DNA from: Actinomycetales bacterium
GTDB taxonomy: Bacteria > Actinomycetota > Actinomycetes > S36-B12
Assembly: GCA_016125355.1 (NCBI GenBank)
Contig: WGLX01000002.1
Span: 1-64,000 of the forward strand
Direction of reading: 5' to 3'
DNA: 64,000 nt
Part shown: positions 27,118-36,115 of the stretch, one piece after another
Position numbering within the stretch: position 1 is the stretch's first letter
Layout of the letters: every line of letters begins with the position of its first letter
Notes under the pieces: model-generated
What the model was told of the DNA's origin: nothing
Databases searched by the model: none
Seen by the model: the letters and a program-made list of their open reading frames with translations, nothing else
Program-made: the position numbers and the translations under genes

Positions 27118-27694
27118 CGTGGTCTCCGGGTTCGCTGTCGATGCGGTCGTCGGGGGCGCCGAGGGCCATCAGCCTTACGGGTCGTGACCCCTCGGGCCGC
27201 AGGGTTTCGTCGTGGACGCGGTCGCGATAGCGACCGAGGAGGTCGAAGAGCGCCTCGTCCAGTTGGCGCATCTCCTCGCGGGTGAGCCAGCCGATCGTCT
27301 GGGTCGCGATGGCGGCGTCCACCCACTCCGCCGGCTCGGGAGCGGCCATGGCCTCGCGGATGAGCCGGAACTCACGGTCCAGGAAGACCGAGGTGAGTGC
27401 GCGGGCCGCAGCGGCCGAGGACGGGTCGGACTCCGACCAGCTCAGGCCACGGGAGGTCCGCTGCCAGGGCCGCTGCCGACCATCGCCCTTGGGCCCCTCC
27501 TCGATGAAGCCGTACTTGGCCAGCTGGCGCAGGTGCCATGAGCAGTTCGCCGGGCTCTCACCCACGATCTCGGCAGCCTGAGTGGCGGTGAGGGGTCCGT
27601 GCACGGTGAGCGCCTCGAGCAGGTCGAGGCGGATCGGGTGCGCGAGCGCCCGCATGGCCCGCGGGTCGTGGAGGACCGGCAACTGCTCTGTCAT
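27110..27694 (-). CDS. ArsR-type winged-helix transcriptional regulator
   Basis: A 194-residue regulator. The N-terminal winged helix covers about residues 10-75 (RAMRALAHPIRLDLLEALTVHGPLTATQAAEIVGESPANCSW, given here only as the segment RALAHPIRLDLLEAL and following). The C-terminal half is helical, with a segment like those of the larger ArsR/PadR-like regulators. I see no Cys-pair metal site. The ATG is 7 bases downstream of the -10 box of a strong promoter, so the message is probably leaderless. Tandem repeats in that promoter suggest self-control. The gene is divergent from dnaK; no target is evident. Confidence 0.8.
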   Translation of the reverse strand: MTEQLPVLHDPRAMRALAHPIRLDLLEALTVHGPLTATQAAEIVGESPANCSWHLRQLAKYGFIEEGPKGDGRQRPWQRTSRGLSWSESDPSSAAAARALTSVFLDREFRLIREAMAAPEPAEWVDAAIATQTIGWLTREEMRQLDEALFDLLGRYRDRVHDETLRPEGSRPVRLMALGAPDDRIDSEPGDHDD

Positions 27695-27700
27695 GACATA

Positions 27701-27730
27701 AAAGATACCTTTCGAAAGATACCTTGTCAA
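27701..27730 (-). promoter_or_regulatory. Near-consensus leaderless promoter with tandem repeats
   Basis: On the minus strand TTGACA (27725-27730) lies 17 bases before TATCTT (27702-27707), which is 7 bases before the regulator's ATG. This is the best -35/-10 pair in the window. The same DNA holds two copies of AAAGATACCTT (27701-27711 and 27715-27725, 14 bases apart), a likely operator. AAGATACCTT also gives a plus-strand TACCTT that could fire towards dnaK. Confidence 0.7.
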
Positions 27731-27810
27731 ATGATGCCCTGTGATCTAGATCACAGTGAGTCGATCCGACGCAGGGAATGTCCGCGCCACCCCACCCGTT
27801 GTCATCTCTA

Positions 27811-27831
27811 GTTGAGTCGCCTCGACTCAAG
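27811..27831. promoter_or_regulatory. HAIR operator upstream of dnaK
   Basis: GTTGAGT-N7-ACTCAAG matches the HspR-associated inverted repeat (CTTGAGT-N7-ACTCAAG) at 13 of 14 positions. HspR with DnaK binds such sites and represses the dnaK operon until heat shock, and hspR is in this operon. A single half-site ACTCAAG follows at 27874-27880. The rest of 27731-27944 is the dnaK leader, where I see no further structure. Confidence 0.88.
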
Positions 27832-27944
27832 TTAATTGCGTCAGCAGTTGCGACAACAGAACGAGGCGAGGAGACTCAAGAGGATCACCCGGTTCACCGG
27901 AACCCCGGTTCCACCGGAACGACGAATGAAGGAGCACCACAACC

Positions 27945-29780
27945 ATGGCCCGAGCAGTGGGTATCGACCTGGGCACGACCAACTCGGTCGTCTCGGTCCT
28001 CGAGGGCGGCGAGCCCGTCGTCATCGCGAACGCTGAGGGCGCCCGGACCACGCCGTCCGTCGTCGCCTTCGCCAAGAACGGCGAGGTGCTGGTTGGCGAG
28101 GTCGCCAAGCGGCAGGCCGTCACCAACGTCGATCGCACGGTGCGGTCCGTCAAGCGCCACATGGGCACGGACTGGACCGTCGACATCGACGACAAGAAGT
28201 ACACCGCGCAGGAGATCAGCGCGCGCGTGCTCATGAAGCTCAAGCGCGACGCGGAGTCCTACCTCGGCGAGAACGTGACCGACGCGGTCATCACCGTGCC
28301 CGCCTACTTCTCCGACGCCCAGCGCCAGGCCACCAAGGAGGCCGGCGAGATCGCGGGCCTGAATGTCCTGCGCATCATCAACGAGCCGACCGCGGCCGCC
28401 CTGGCCTACGGGCTCGACAAGGGCGATACCGAGCAGACAATCTTGGTCTTCGACCTCGGCGGTGGCACGTTCGACGTGTCCCTGCTGGAGATCGGCGACG
28501 GTGTCGTCGAGGTCAAGGCCACCAGCGGCGACAACCACCTCGGTGGCGACGACTGGGACAACAAGGTCGTCGACTGGCTGGTCACGAACTTCAAGAACGC
28601 GCATGGCGTCGACCTGTCGAAGGACAAGATGGCGATGCAGCGGCTTCGTGAGGCGGCCGAGAAGGCCAAGATCGAGCTGTCGAGTTCGATGCAGACGTCC
28701 ATCAACCTGCCCTACATCACGGCCAGTGCCGAGGGTCCGCTGCACCTGGACGAGACCCTCTCGCGTGCGCAGTTCGAGTCGATGACGTCCGATCTGCTGG
28801 ACCGGACCAAGGCGCCGTTCAACGCGGTCATGAAGGATGCCGGCATCACGATCGACCAGATCGACCAGGTGGTCCTGGTCGGCGGGTCGACGCGCATGCC
28901 CGCCGTCACCGACCTCGTCAAGCAGGAGACCGGCAAGGAGCCCAACAAGAGCGTAAACCCGGACGAGGTCGTCGCCATCGGCGCGGCCCTGCAGGCCGGC
29001 GTGCTCAAGGGTGAGGTCAAGGACGTCCTGCTGCTCGACGTGACCCCGCTCTCGCTGGGTATCGAGACCAAGGGCGGCGTCATGACCCGACTCATCGAGC
29101 GGAACACGACGATCCCGACGAAGCGCTCGGAGATCTTCACGACCGCCGACGACAACCAGCCCTCCGTGCTCATCCAGGTCTACCAGGGCGAGCGCGAGAT
29201 GGCGGCCTACAACAAGCGGCTCGGGACGTTCGAGCTGACGGGTCTTCCGCCCGCTCCGCGTGGCATTCCGCAGATCGAGGTCACCTTCGACATCGATGCG
29301 AACGGCATCGTGCACGTGTCCGCGAAGGACATGGCCACGCAGAAGACGCAGTCGATGACGATCAGCGGCGGCAGCGCCCTGAACAAGGACGACATCGATC
29401 GCATGATGCGCGAGGCCGAGCAGCACGCCGAGGAGGACAAGAAGCGGCGCGAGGAGGTCGAGGTGCGCAACGGCGCGGAGGCGCTGGTGTACCAGACCGA
29501 GAAGTTCCTCGCGGACAACGCGGACAAGATCCCGGCGGATGCCAAGGCCAATGTCGACGGTCCGCTGGCCGAGCTCAAGAAGGCCATCGAGGAGAACGAC
29601 GTGCCGGCCATGCGCACGGCCACCGACAAGGTGGCGCAGGCCAGCCAGGCCCTCGGTGCGGCCATGTACACGATGGCCCAGGAGGCAGGCGGCTCGCAGG
29701 CCACTGCCGAGGAGGCCGCGGACACGTCCGAGGACGACGTCATCGATGCCGAGATCGTGGATGAGGGCGAGTCGAAGTAA
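27945..29780 (+). CDS. dnaK: Molecular chaperone DnaK (Hsp70)
   Basis: A 611-residue Hsp70. It has the N-terminal ATPase signature GIDLGTTNS, the [13 protein letters not shown] motif near residue 175 and [13 protein letters not shown] near 310. A substrate-binding domain and an acidic C-terminal tail ([16 protein letters not shown]) follow. It is the first gene of a five-gene heat-shock operon and acts with GrpE and DnaJ in folding and as co-repressor with HspR. A HAIR box lies about 114 bases upstream, and AAGGAG precedes the ATG. The stop overlaps the grpE start. Confidence 0.98.
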   Translation: MARAVGIDLGTTNSVVSVLEGGEPVVIANAEGARTTPSVVAFAKNGEVLVGEVAKRQAVTNVDRTVRSVKRHMGTDWTVDIDDKKYTAQEISARVLMKLKRDAESYLGENVTDAVITVPAYFSDAQRQATKEAGEIAGLNVLRIINEPTAAALAYGLDKGDTEQTILVFDLGGGTFDVSLLEIGDGVVEVKATSGDNHLGGDDWDNKVVDWLVTNFKNAHGVDLSKDKMAMQRLREAAEKAKIELSSSMQTSINLPYITASAEGPLHLDETLSRAQFESMTSDLLDRTKAPFNAVMKDAGITIDQIDQVVLVGGSTRMPAVTDLVKQETGKEPNKSVNPDEVVAIGAALQAGVLKGEVKDVLLLDVTPLSLGIETKGGVMTRLIERNTTIPTKRSEIFTTADDNQPSVLIQVYQGEREMAAYNKRLGTFELTGLPPAPRGIPQIEVTFDIDANGIVHVSAKDMATQKTQSMTISGGSALNKDDIDRMMREAEQHAEEDKKRREEVEVRNGAEALVYQTEKFLADNADKIPADAKANVDGPLAELKKAIEENDVPAMRTATDKVAQASQALGAAMYTMAQEAGGSQATAEEAADTSEDDVIDAEIVDEGESK

Positions 29781-30331
29781 TGACCGATCAGGAGTTCGAG
29801 GAGCAGCGCGTCCGCGTCACGGACAAGCGGCGCGTCGACCCTGACACCTTCGAGGTGCGTCAGCAGGAGGCCGAGGAGGCCCCTGCTGACGCCCTCGAGG
29901 GCGACTTGGCCGACGTCGACGTGAAGGTGGCCGAGTTGACCGCGGACCTCCAGCGGGTCCACGCGGAGTACGCCAACTACCGCAAGCGCGTCGAGCGGGA
30001 TCGTGAGCTCATGCGGACGAATGCGATCGGCGGCGTGCTCGCCGAGCTGCTGTCCGTTCTCGATGACATCGAGCGGGCGCGTCAGCACGACGAGCTCGAC
30101 GGCGCGTTCAAGGCCGTCGGGGAGTCGCTGGAGTCCACCGTTCAGCGCATCGGCCTGGAGAAGTTCGGAGCCGAGGGTGAGCCCTTCGACCCGAACATCC
30201 ACGAGGCGCTGACGCACCAGGAGTCGGACGAGGTGTCCGAGCCGACAGTGGTGGCCGTGTACCAGCCCGGCTACCGCTATGCCGAGCGCGTACTGCGTCC
30301 GGCCCGAGTCGCGGTCGCGGGAACGAACTGA
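29780..30331 (+). CDS. grpE: Nucleotide exchange factor GrpE
   Basis: A 183-residue GrpE. A variable acidic N-terminus precedes the coiled coil and the [15 protein letters not shown] segment (about residues 65-79). The C-terminal beta domain contains [12 protein letters not shown] and [16 protein letters not shown]. It releases ADP from DnaK. Its ATG overlaps the dnaK TAA by one base (TAATG). Confidence 0.96.
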   Translation: MTDQEFEEQRVRVTDKRRVDPDTFEVRQQEAEEAPADALEGDLADVDVKVAELTADLQRVHAEYANYRKRVERDRELMRTNAIGGVLAELLSVLDDIERARQHDELDGAFKAVGESLESTVQRIGLEKFGAEGEPFDPNIHEALTHQESDEVSEPTVVAVYQPGYRYAERVLRPARVAVAGTN

Positions 30332-30392
30332 CGGGTGTCCGTCGGTCGTCTCGAGTCGCGACGACCGACGAGATGCTCAAGAGGAAGTGAAC

Positions 30393-31595
30393 GTGAACAA
30401 GGACTGGCTCGAGAAGGACTTCTACGCCGTGCTCGGCGTATCGAAGGACGCCACGGCCGACGAGATCAAGAAGAAGTACCGCAAGCTGGCCCGTGAACTG
30501 CATCCGGACAAGAACCCGGGTGACAAGGCGGCCGAGGAGCGCTTCAAGTCCGTCTCGGAGGCCTACGACGTCCTGTCCGACGACGCCAGGCGCAAGGAGT
30601 ACGACGAGGCTCGTTCCCTGTTCGCGGGCGGGGGCTTCCGGTCCGGGCCAGGCTTCGGGTCCCAGGGCGGCTACGGGGGCTTCGGCGGGGGCGGTGGACA
30701 GCAGTACAACGTCAACGTCGAGGACCTGTTCGGCGACGAGTCCGGCGGGCTCGGCGACTTCCTCGGCGGCCTGTTCAACCGTGGTCGCGGCGGGGCCCGC
30801 ACCCCGCAGGCGCGCCGCGGACAGGACCTGGAGAGCTCACTGACGTTGTCGTTCGACGACGCGCTCGACGGCGTGACCGTGCCCTTGCGGCTGTCGACCG
30901 ATGCGCCCTGCGCGGCCTGCCACGGCACCGGTGCCAAGGCCGGCACGGTGCCGCGGGTGTGCCCGACGTGTGAGGGCACCGGCCAGACCTCCCGCAATGC
31001 GGGCGGGTTCGCCTTCGCGGATCCGTGCGTGACCTGCCGGGGCCGGGGCCTGTTCGTCGACGATCCCTGCCCGGTGTGCCACGGCTCCGGGCGCGGCCTG
31101 AGCAGCCGCACCGTGCAGGCGCGCATCCCGGCCGGCGTCAAGAACGGCGCCCGCATCCGGCTCAAGGGCAAGGGCGCGCCCGGCGAGCATGGCGGACCGA
31201 ACGGCGACCTGCTGGTCGACGTGACCATCACCCCGCACCCGGTCTTCGACCGCAAGGGCGACAACGTCACGGTGACCGTCCCGGTGACCTTCACCGAGGC
31301 GGCCCTCGGCGGCGAGGTATCGGTGCCCACGCCGCGGGGCGGCACGGTCAAGCTCAAGATCCCGGCAGGGACGGCCAACGGCCGCACCCTCCGGGTGCGG
31401 GGCAAGGGCATCCGGCGCAAGGACGGCACGAACGGCGACCTGCTGGCGACCGTCGAGGTCTCCGTACCGCAGAAGCTGTCGTCGGAGGCGCGCGAGGCGC
31501 TGCAGGCCTACGCGGACGCGACCAGCGACCACGACCCGCGCAAGGACCTGTACACGACGGCGCAGTCGACATCGACGTCGCGGAGCGCATCATGA
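30393..31595 (+). CDS. dnaJ: Chaperone protein DnaJ
   Basis: A 400-residue class I J-protein. The J domain covers residues 1-72 with the HPD motif in ELHPDKNPG. A Gly/Phe-rich region follows (about 80-110), then a zinc-binding domain with four CxxCxGxG-type repeats (CAACHGTG, CPTCEGTG, CVTCRGRG, CPVCHGSG) and the C-terminal substrate-binding domain. The GTG start has GAGGAAG upstream. The stop overlaps hspR as ATGA. It stimulates DnaK ATPase activity. Confidence 0.96.
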   Translation: MNKDWLEKDFYAVLGVSKDATADEIKKKYRKLARELHPDKNPGDKAAEERFKSVSEAYDVLSDDARRKEYDEARSLFAGGGFRSGPGFGSQGGYGGFGGGGGQQYNVNVEDLFGDESGGLGDFLGGLFNRGRGGARTPQARRGQDLESSLTLSFDDALDGVTVPLRLSTDAPCAACHGTGAKAGTVPRVCPTCEGTGQTSRNAGGFAFADPCVTCRGRGLFVDDPCPVCHGSGRGLSSRTVQARIPAGVKNGARIRLKGKGAPGEHGGPNGDLLVDVTITPHPVFDRKGDNVTVTVPVTFTEAALGGEVSVPTPRGGTVKLKIPAGTANGRTLRVRGKGIRRKDGTNGDLLATVEVSVPQKLSSEAREALQAYADATSDHDPRKDLYTTAQSTSTSRSAS

Positions 31596-31969
31596 GCACC
31601 CCGGGCGCCGACCGGCCGAACATGGTGCCCCGTACCGGCTTCAGCATCACCGACGATGCGCCGGTCTACGCGATCTCGGTCGCGGCCGAGCTCGCAGGCC
31701 TGCATCCGCAGACTCTGCGGCAGTACGACCGACTCGGCCTGGTCACGCCGAAGCGCGTGGGCGGGCGCAACCGGCTCTACTCGGCGAACGATGTGGCCCG
31801 GCTGCGCGAGATCGCCGACCTCAGTGCGCAGGGCCTCTCCCTGGAGGGCATCCGTCGCGTGCTGGAGCTGCAGGAGGAGGTTCGCGTGCTTCGGATCCGG
31901 CTGGAGGAGTTCCGCCGCGAGAAGTCCTCGACATCACTGGTCGTATGGCGACCGAACCGCAATCGATAG
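31592..31969 (+). CDS. hspR: Heat-shock repressor HspR, MerR family
   Basis: A 125-residue MerR-type regulator. The DNA-binding part is about residues 26-70 (AAELAGLHPQTLRQYDRLGL, then GGRNRLYSANDVARL), followed by a coiled-coil helix. HspR binds HAIR sites, and a good one lies upstream of dnaK at 27811-27831. This makes an autoregulated dnaK-grpE-dnaJ-hspR-clpB operon as in other actinomycetes. Confidence 0.95.
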   Translation: MSTPGADRPNMVPRTGFSITDDAPVYAISVAAELAGLHPQTLRQYDRLGLVTPKRVGGRNRLYSANDVARLREIADLSAQGLSLEGIRRVLELQEEVRVLRIRLEEFRREKSSTSLVVWRPNRNR

Positions 31970-31996
31970 ACGAACACGAGCATCAGAGAAGAAGAG

Positions 31997-34582
31997 ATGG
32001 ACATTCAATTCACCACAAAGGCCCAGGAGGCGCTGGGCGCGGCTGTGCGCATCGCAGCAGCGGGCGGCAATCCGCAGGTCGAGCCCCTGCACCTGCTCGA
32101 CTCCCTGCTGCAGCAGGGGGAGGGCATCGCGACCGCCCTGCTGGAGTCCGTCGGCGTCGACGTACGGTCGCTGACAGCACAGGTCCGAGCGGCGATGCAG
32201 GCCCTGCCGTCAGCGCAGGGATCCACGGTGTCCGCGCCGAACCTGAGCCAAGCCTCCTACAAGGTGGTCAACAGCGCGCAGGAACTGGCCAAGGAACGCG
32301 GTGACGAGTACGTCAGCACCGAGCACCTGCTGATCGCGCTGGCACAGGACGGTGGCCCGGGGGTCGCCGATCGGCTGGCGCAGTCGGGGGCGACGCCCGC
32401 CTCCCTCATGGAGGCGCTGCAGTCCCTCAGAGGCAGCGCGCGCGTGACGAGCCAGGATCCGGAGCAGACCTTCCAGGCGCTGGAGAAGTTCGGCGTCGAC
32501 CTGACCGCGCGTGCGCGCGAGGGCAAGATCGACCCGGTCATCGGGCGTGACGAGGAGGTGCGGCGCACGGTCCAGGTGCTGTCGCGGCGTACCAAGAACA
32601 ACCCGGTGCTCATCGGCGAGCCCGGGGTCGGCAAGACCGCCGTCGTCGAGGGCCTGGCGCGTCGCATCGTCGAGGGTGACGTTCCGCTGTCGTTGCAGGG
32701 CAAGACCCTGGTCGCACTGGACCTGGGCGCCATGGTGGCGGGAGCCAAGTACCGAGGCGAGTTCGAGGAGCGCCTCAAGGCGGTCCTCGACGAGATCAAG
32801 GCAAGTGACGGCCAGATCATCACCTTCATCGACGAGCTGCACACGGTCGTCGGTGCGGGCGCCGGCGGCGAGGGCGCGATGGACGCGGGCAACATGCTCA
32901 AGCCCATGCTCGCCCGCGGCGAGCTCCGGATGATCGGAGCGACGACGCTGGACGAGTACCGGAAGTACATCGAGAAGGATGCCGCCCTCGAGCGCCGCTT
33001 CCAGCAGGTGTTCGTCTCGCAGCCCTCGGTGGAGGACACCATCTCCATCCTGCGCGGCATCAAGGAGAAGTACGAGGCGCATCACAAGGTCGTCATCAAC
33101 GACTCCGCACTCGTCGCGGCCGCCACTCTGTCCGACCGGTACATCACCTCGCGCTTCCTGCCGGACAAGGCGATCGACCTCATGGATGAGGCGGCGTCGC
33201 GGCTGCGCATGGAGATCGACTCGTCGCCGGTCGAGATCGACGTGCTCCAGCGGGCGGTTGATCGCCTGCGCATGGAGGAGATGGCCGTCGCCAAGGAGAC
33301 CGACGAGGCGTCCCAGGAGCGGCTGGCCCGCATCCGCGCGGAGATCGCGGACAAGGAGGAGGAGCTCACGGCGCTGCGTGCGCGATGGGACCAGGAGAAG
33401 CAAGGCCTGGACCGCATCGGCGAGATCAAGGTGCTCATCGACGACCTGCGCGCGACCGCCGAGAAGGCGCAGCGCGCCGGTGACTTCGAGCAGGCGTCGC
33501 GAATCATGTACTCCGAGATCCCGACCTTCGAGGCCGAGCTCGAGCGGGTCACCACCGAGGTCAACGCGCGCACGGCGACAATGGTCAAGGAGGAGGTCAC
33601 CGCCGACGATGTCGCCGAGGTGGTGGCCACGTGGACGGGCATCCCGGCGGGACGCCTGCTGGAGGGCGAGACGCAGAAGCTGCTCCGGATGGAGGAGGAG
33701 CTCGGCCAGCGGGTCGTCGGTCAGGGCGTGGCCGTCCGCGAGGTGAGCGATGCGGTGCGTCGTGCCCGCGCGGGCATCGCGGACCCGAACCGGCCGACGG
33801 GCTCGTTCCTGTTCCTCGGTCCGACCGGGGTCGGCAAGACCGAACTGGCGAAGGCGCTCGCGGAGTTCCTGTTCGACGACGAGCGCGCCATGGTGCGCAT
33901 CGACATGAGCGAGTACGCCGAGAAGCACTCGGTCTCCCGGCTGGTCGGCGCGCCGCCCGGGTACGTCGGCTACGAGGAGGGCGGTCAGCTCACCGAGGCG
34001 GTGCGGCGTCGTCCGTATTCCGTCGTCCTGCTCGACGAGGTCGAGAAAGCGCATCCCGAGGTGTTCGACATCCTGCTGCAGGTCCTCGACGACGGCCGGC
34101 TGACGGACGGACAGGGGCGGACGGTCGACTTCCGCAACGCGATCCTGATCCTCACATCAAACATGGGCTCGCAGTTCCTCATCGACATCACGGCGCCCTA
34201 CGAGGAGCGCAAGGAGCAGGTGCTCAGCATCGTGCGGCAGCAGTTCCGGCCGGAGTTCCTGAACCGGCTGGACGCGATGGTGATGTTCGAGCCGCTCGAT
34301 CGCGCGGAGCTCGCGAAGATCGCGCAGATCCAGATCGACCAGCTGCAGCAGCGGCTGCGCGACCGGCGCATCAGCATCCGGCTCAGCGACGACGCGATGC
34401 AGTGGCTGGTCAACAAGGGTTTCGACCCGGTCTACGGTGCGCGTCCGCTGCGCCGGCTCGTGCAGACGGCGGTGGGCGACAAGCTGGCTATGGGCATCCT
34501 GTCCGGCGCGATCCGCGACGGCGACGAGGTCCTCGTCGAGACGCTGCCCGACGGCTCCGAGCTCACCGTGCTCGCGGCCTGA
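31997..34582 (+). CDS. clpB: ATP-dependent chaperone ClpB
   Basis: An 861-residue Hsp100 disaggregase. It has the N-terminal Clp repeat domain, a first AAA+ module with [13 protein letters not shown] (about residue 208), the M-domain coiled coil (about 410-530), and a second AAA+ module with [14 protein letters not shown] (about 611). It works with DnaK to rescue aggregated proteins. It lies 27 bases after hspR, within the HAIR-controlled operon; no separate HAIR box is seen before it. The operon ends at a perfect hairpin. Confidence 0.97.
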   Translation: MDIQFTTKAQEALGAAVRIAAAGGNPQVEPLHLLDSLLQQGEGIATALLESVGVDVRSLTAQVRAAMQALPSAQGSTVSAPNLSQASYKVVNSAQELAKERGDEYVSTEHLLIALAQDGGPGVADRLAQSGATPASLMEALQSLRGSARVTSQDPEQTFQALEKFGVDLTARAREGKIDPVIGRDEEVRRTVQVLSRRTKNNPVLIGEPGVGKTAVVEGLARRIVEGDVPLSLQGKTLVALDLGAMVAGAKYRGEFEERLKAVLDEIKASDGQIITFIDELHTVVGAGAGGEGAMDAGNMLKPMLARGELRMIGATTLDEYRKYIEKDAALERRFQQVFVSQPSVEDTISILRGIKEKYEAHHKVVINDSALVAAATLSDRYITSRFLPDKAIDLMDEAASRLRMEIDSSPVEIDVLQRAVDRLRMEEMAVAKETDEASQERLARIRAEIADKEEELTALRARWDQEKQGLDRIGEIKVLIDDLRATAEKAQRAGDFEQASRIMYSEIPTFEAELERVTTEVNARTATMVKEEVTADDVAEVVATWTGIPAGRLLEGETQKLLRMEEELGQRVVGQGVAVREVSDAVRRARAGIADPNRPTGSFLFLGPTGVGKTELAKALAEFLFDDERAMVRIDMSEYAEKHSVSRLVGAPPGYVGYEEGGQLTEAVRRRPYSVVLLDEVEKAHPEVFDILLQVLDDGRLTDGQGRTVDFRNAILILTSNMGSQFLIDITAPYEERKEQVLSIVRQQFRPEFLNRLDAMVMFEPLDRAELAKIAQIQIDQLQQRLRDRRISIRLSDDAMQWLVNKGFDPVYGARPLRRLVQTAVGDKLAMGILSGAIRDGDEVLVETLPDGSELTVLAA

Positions 34583-34585
34583 TCC

Positions 34586-34647
34586 GCTGACTGCTACGCC
34601 TTTCGTCGCAACTGACACCCGTTGCGACGAAAGGCGTAGCAGTCAGC
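34586..34647. terminator. Perfect 27-bp hairpin between convergent clpB and tetR
   Basis: Arms 34586-34612 and 34621-34647 are exact complements over 27 bases, with an 8-base loop (TGACACCC). The element starts 3 bases after the clpB stop and includes the tetR stop codon. It probably terminates transcription in both directions, although no U-tract follows either arm. Confidence 0.75.
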
Positions 34648-35305
34648 GTTCTGGTGGGTTCGACAGCAGCAGGCGCACCCAGGCGTCGGCGAGCCAGGCG
34701 CCGAACTCCTCCGCCGTCCACCCACGCCGATGGACGAGGAGCTCCCAGTACTCCGGGGCGTTCATGCTCCAGACGATGTCGGCGACCGCAGCATCGCTGA
34801 GGTCCCCGCGCAGCTCGCCCGTCGCGCGCAGGTCGGCGGCGAAGCGGAGCATGTTCTCGCGCCGTCGCTCGCTGACCTGCGTCCACAGGGTCCGGCAGTC
34901 CGTGTCGGTGCTTGCCGCATCCCGCAGAGCGAGGAACACCGGGCCCAGGCGCGTCTGGATGGCAGCGATCGATTCGGCGTAGACGGTGATCTTCTCCTGG
35001 GCCGACCCGGCCTCGCGGATCTGCAGGACGTAATCCCGCTCCTCGGCCGGCACGGGCCGGTCCTGCCCGGAGATGGCAACCTCGACGAGCTCGCGCATGA
35101 TCTCCGGCTTGCGTCCCACGGCCGTGTAGACGGTGTCGACGCTCACGTCCGCGCGCTCGGCGATCTGCGCGATCGCGGTCGCCGCGTACCCCTGCGATGT
35201 GAAGAGGATGCGGGCCGCGCTGAGGATCGACCGGCGGGTCTCCTCGGCCCGCTCCCGGCGACGGGTGTTGTCGTATCGCCGGGGGGTATTGACGGTCCTG
35301 CCCAC
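34643..35305 (-). CDS. TetR-family transcriptional regulator
   Basis: A 220-residue regulator. The HTH region is about residues 20-66 (ILSAARILFTSQGYAATAIA, then VSVDTVYTAVGRK), and a C-terminal ligand domain follows. The GTG at 35305 is chosen because TAGATT (minus strand, 35313-35318) lies 7 bases upstream; an ATG at 35329 would lie within the operator. It is divergent from a small monooxygenase-like gene, the likely target. The ligand is unknown. Confidence 0.8.
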   Translation of the reverse strand: MGRTVNTPRRYDNTRRRERAEETRRSILSAARILFTSQGYAATAIAQIAERADVSVDTVYTAVGRKPEIMRELVEVAISGQDRPVPAEERDYVLQIREAGSAQEKITVYAESIAAIQTRLGPVFLALRDAASTDTDCRTLWTQVSERRRENMLRFAADLRATGELRGDLSDAAVADIVWSMNAPEYWELLVHRRGWTAEEFGAWLADAWVRLLLSNPPER

Positions 35306-35312
35306 GCGCCCT

Positions 35313-35346
35313 AATCTACCAATATTCATCCGAAAGTAATTCGGAT
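35313..35346. promoter_or_regulatory. tetR leaderless promoter and palindromic operator
   Basis: The minus-strand -10 candidate TAGATT is at 35313-35318. The palindrome ATCCGAA-agtaa-TTCGGAT (35328-35346) covers its -35 region and lies just upstream of the divergent small gene. This suits self-repression by the TetR protein and repression of its neighbour. Confidence 0.6.
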
Positions 35347-35364
35347 CAAATTCTAGGAGTCGGG

Positions 35365-35664
35365 ATGTTCGCTTTCACGCAGGACGTGCCCATCGGCCGC
35401 GAGATCTACGCCCGGATCATCGACGCATTGGGCCCGGAGCCTCTGAAGGGCCAGCTGCTCCACCTCGTCGTGGAGCGGGACAACGGCCAGCTGCGCTACT
35501 TCGACGTCTGGGAGTCGCGCGAGGCCTTCATGACGGCCATGGACACGAGGATCCATCCGGCGGTCGACGCGGCCTTCGGCGGCGCCCGGCCCGGCCAGGA
35601 ACCGACGGCGGAGCCGCTGACGGTCGTGGATCTGCAAGGGGCCGTCATCGCCGCTGCCCACTGA
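35365..35664 (+). CDS. Small ABM-like (dimeric alpha-beta barrel) protein
   Basis: A 99-residue protein that looks like a single dimeric alpha-beta barrel domain of the antibiotic-biosynthesis-monooxygenase type. It has an early GREIYARIIDALG helix, a QLLHLVVERDNGQLRYFDVWESREAF strand-helix region and a short C-terminal strand. Such proteins act as small monooxygenases or stress proteins; no catalytic residue can be assigned. AGGAG lies 5 bases before the ATG. It is probably controlled by the divergent TetR regulator. Confidence 0.55.
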   Translation: MFAFTQDVPIGREIYARIIDALGPEPLKGQLLHLVVERDNGQLRYFDVWESREAFMTAMDTRIHPAVDAAFGGARPGQEPTAEPLTVVDLQGAVIAAAH

Positions 35665-35681
35665 CCGCAGCGGATCTGAAT

Positions 35682-35756
35682 CGCGATCCCGGCTCAATTC
35701 TGCAGAAGAACCGCGATCCCGGCTCACATCTGCAGATGTGGGCCGGGAAGCGGTTC
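35682..35756. repeat. Intergenic palindrome with a partial direct copy
   Basis: A segment at 35682-35706 is repeated at 35712-35736 with 23 of 25 bases identical. The second copy is the left half of a nested palindrome, GAACCGC (35708-35714), CCCGGC (35718-35723), a zero-loop centre CACATCTGCAGATGTG (35725-35740), GCCGGG (35742-35747) and GCGGTTC (35750-35756). It lies between the ABM-like gene and convergent DUF4031 gene. Confidence 0.7.
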
Positions 35757-35780
35757 AACTCGTGAGAGCGGTGGCGAAGG

Positions 35781-35828
35781 CGCGCGATCAGGGCTGCGCG
35801 CGATCAGGGCTGCGCGCGATCAGGGCTG
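35781..35828. repeat. Three perfect tandem copies of a 16-base unit
   Basis: CGCGCGATCAGGGCTG occurs at 35781-35796, 35797-35812 and 35813-35828 without change. The third copy holds the stop codon of the DUF4031 gene (minus strand, 35820-35822). Slippage could alter the copy number without changing the protein much. Confidence 0.85.
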
Positions 35829-36101
35829 GTGGTGCCCGCCGGCGGACGTCGGTCGCTTGCGCAGGCCCGCCGCCCGGAGGGCCCGCACGACGGTCCGGGA
35901 GTCGACCGCCCGCGCCCCCTCCGCGATGGCGCACTCCCGCAGCTCGTCCGTCACGTCGTAGTGGTCGCCCTGGAAGGCCCGGCGCGGGATCCCGAGGCGC
36001 GAGGCGAAGGCGTGCAGCTCATCCACTGAGGTGTCGCTGACCAGGTGAGCCCACACGCGGCCGCGCCACGGCCACACGGCGTCGTCGACGAGGATGGCCA
36101 C
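35820..36101 (-). CDS. DUF4031-family protein
   Basis: A 93-residue protein matching DUF4031. The start MAILVDDAVWPWRGRVWAHL, then FASRLGIPRRAFQGDHYDV and an Ala/Arg-rich C-terminal helix are characteristic. Function is unknown; the conserved Asp, His and Trp residues could form a small active or metal site. It lies 14 bases downstream of the aminotransferase gene on the same strand, so the two are probably co-transcribed. The 3' end falls in a 16-base tandem repeat. Confidence 0.82.
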   Translation of the reverse strand: MAILVDDAVWPWRGRVWAHLVSDTSVDELHAFASRLGIPRRAFQGDHYDVTDELRECAIAEGARAVDSRTVVRALRAAGLRKRPTSAGGHHQP

Positions 36102-36115
36102 CGCGCGCTCCCGCC

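Noticed and set aside
27860-27880. A second HAIR box in the dnaK leader
   Set aside because: Only the right half ACTCAAG (27874-27880) is present. The expected left half is not recognisable.
35781-35828. The three 16-base repeats considered as a CRISPR array
   Set aside because: The copies are contiguous with no spacers, and no cas genes are present.
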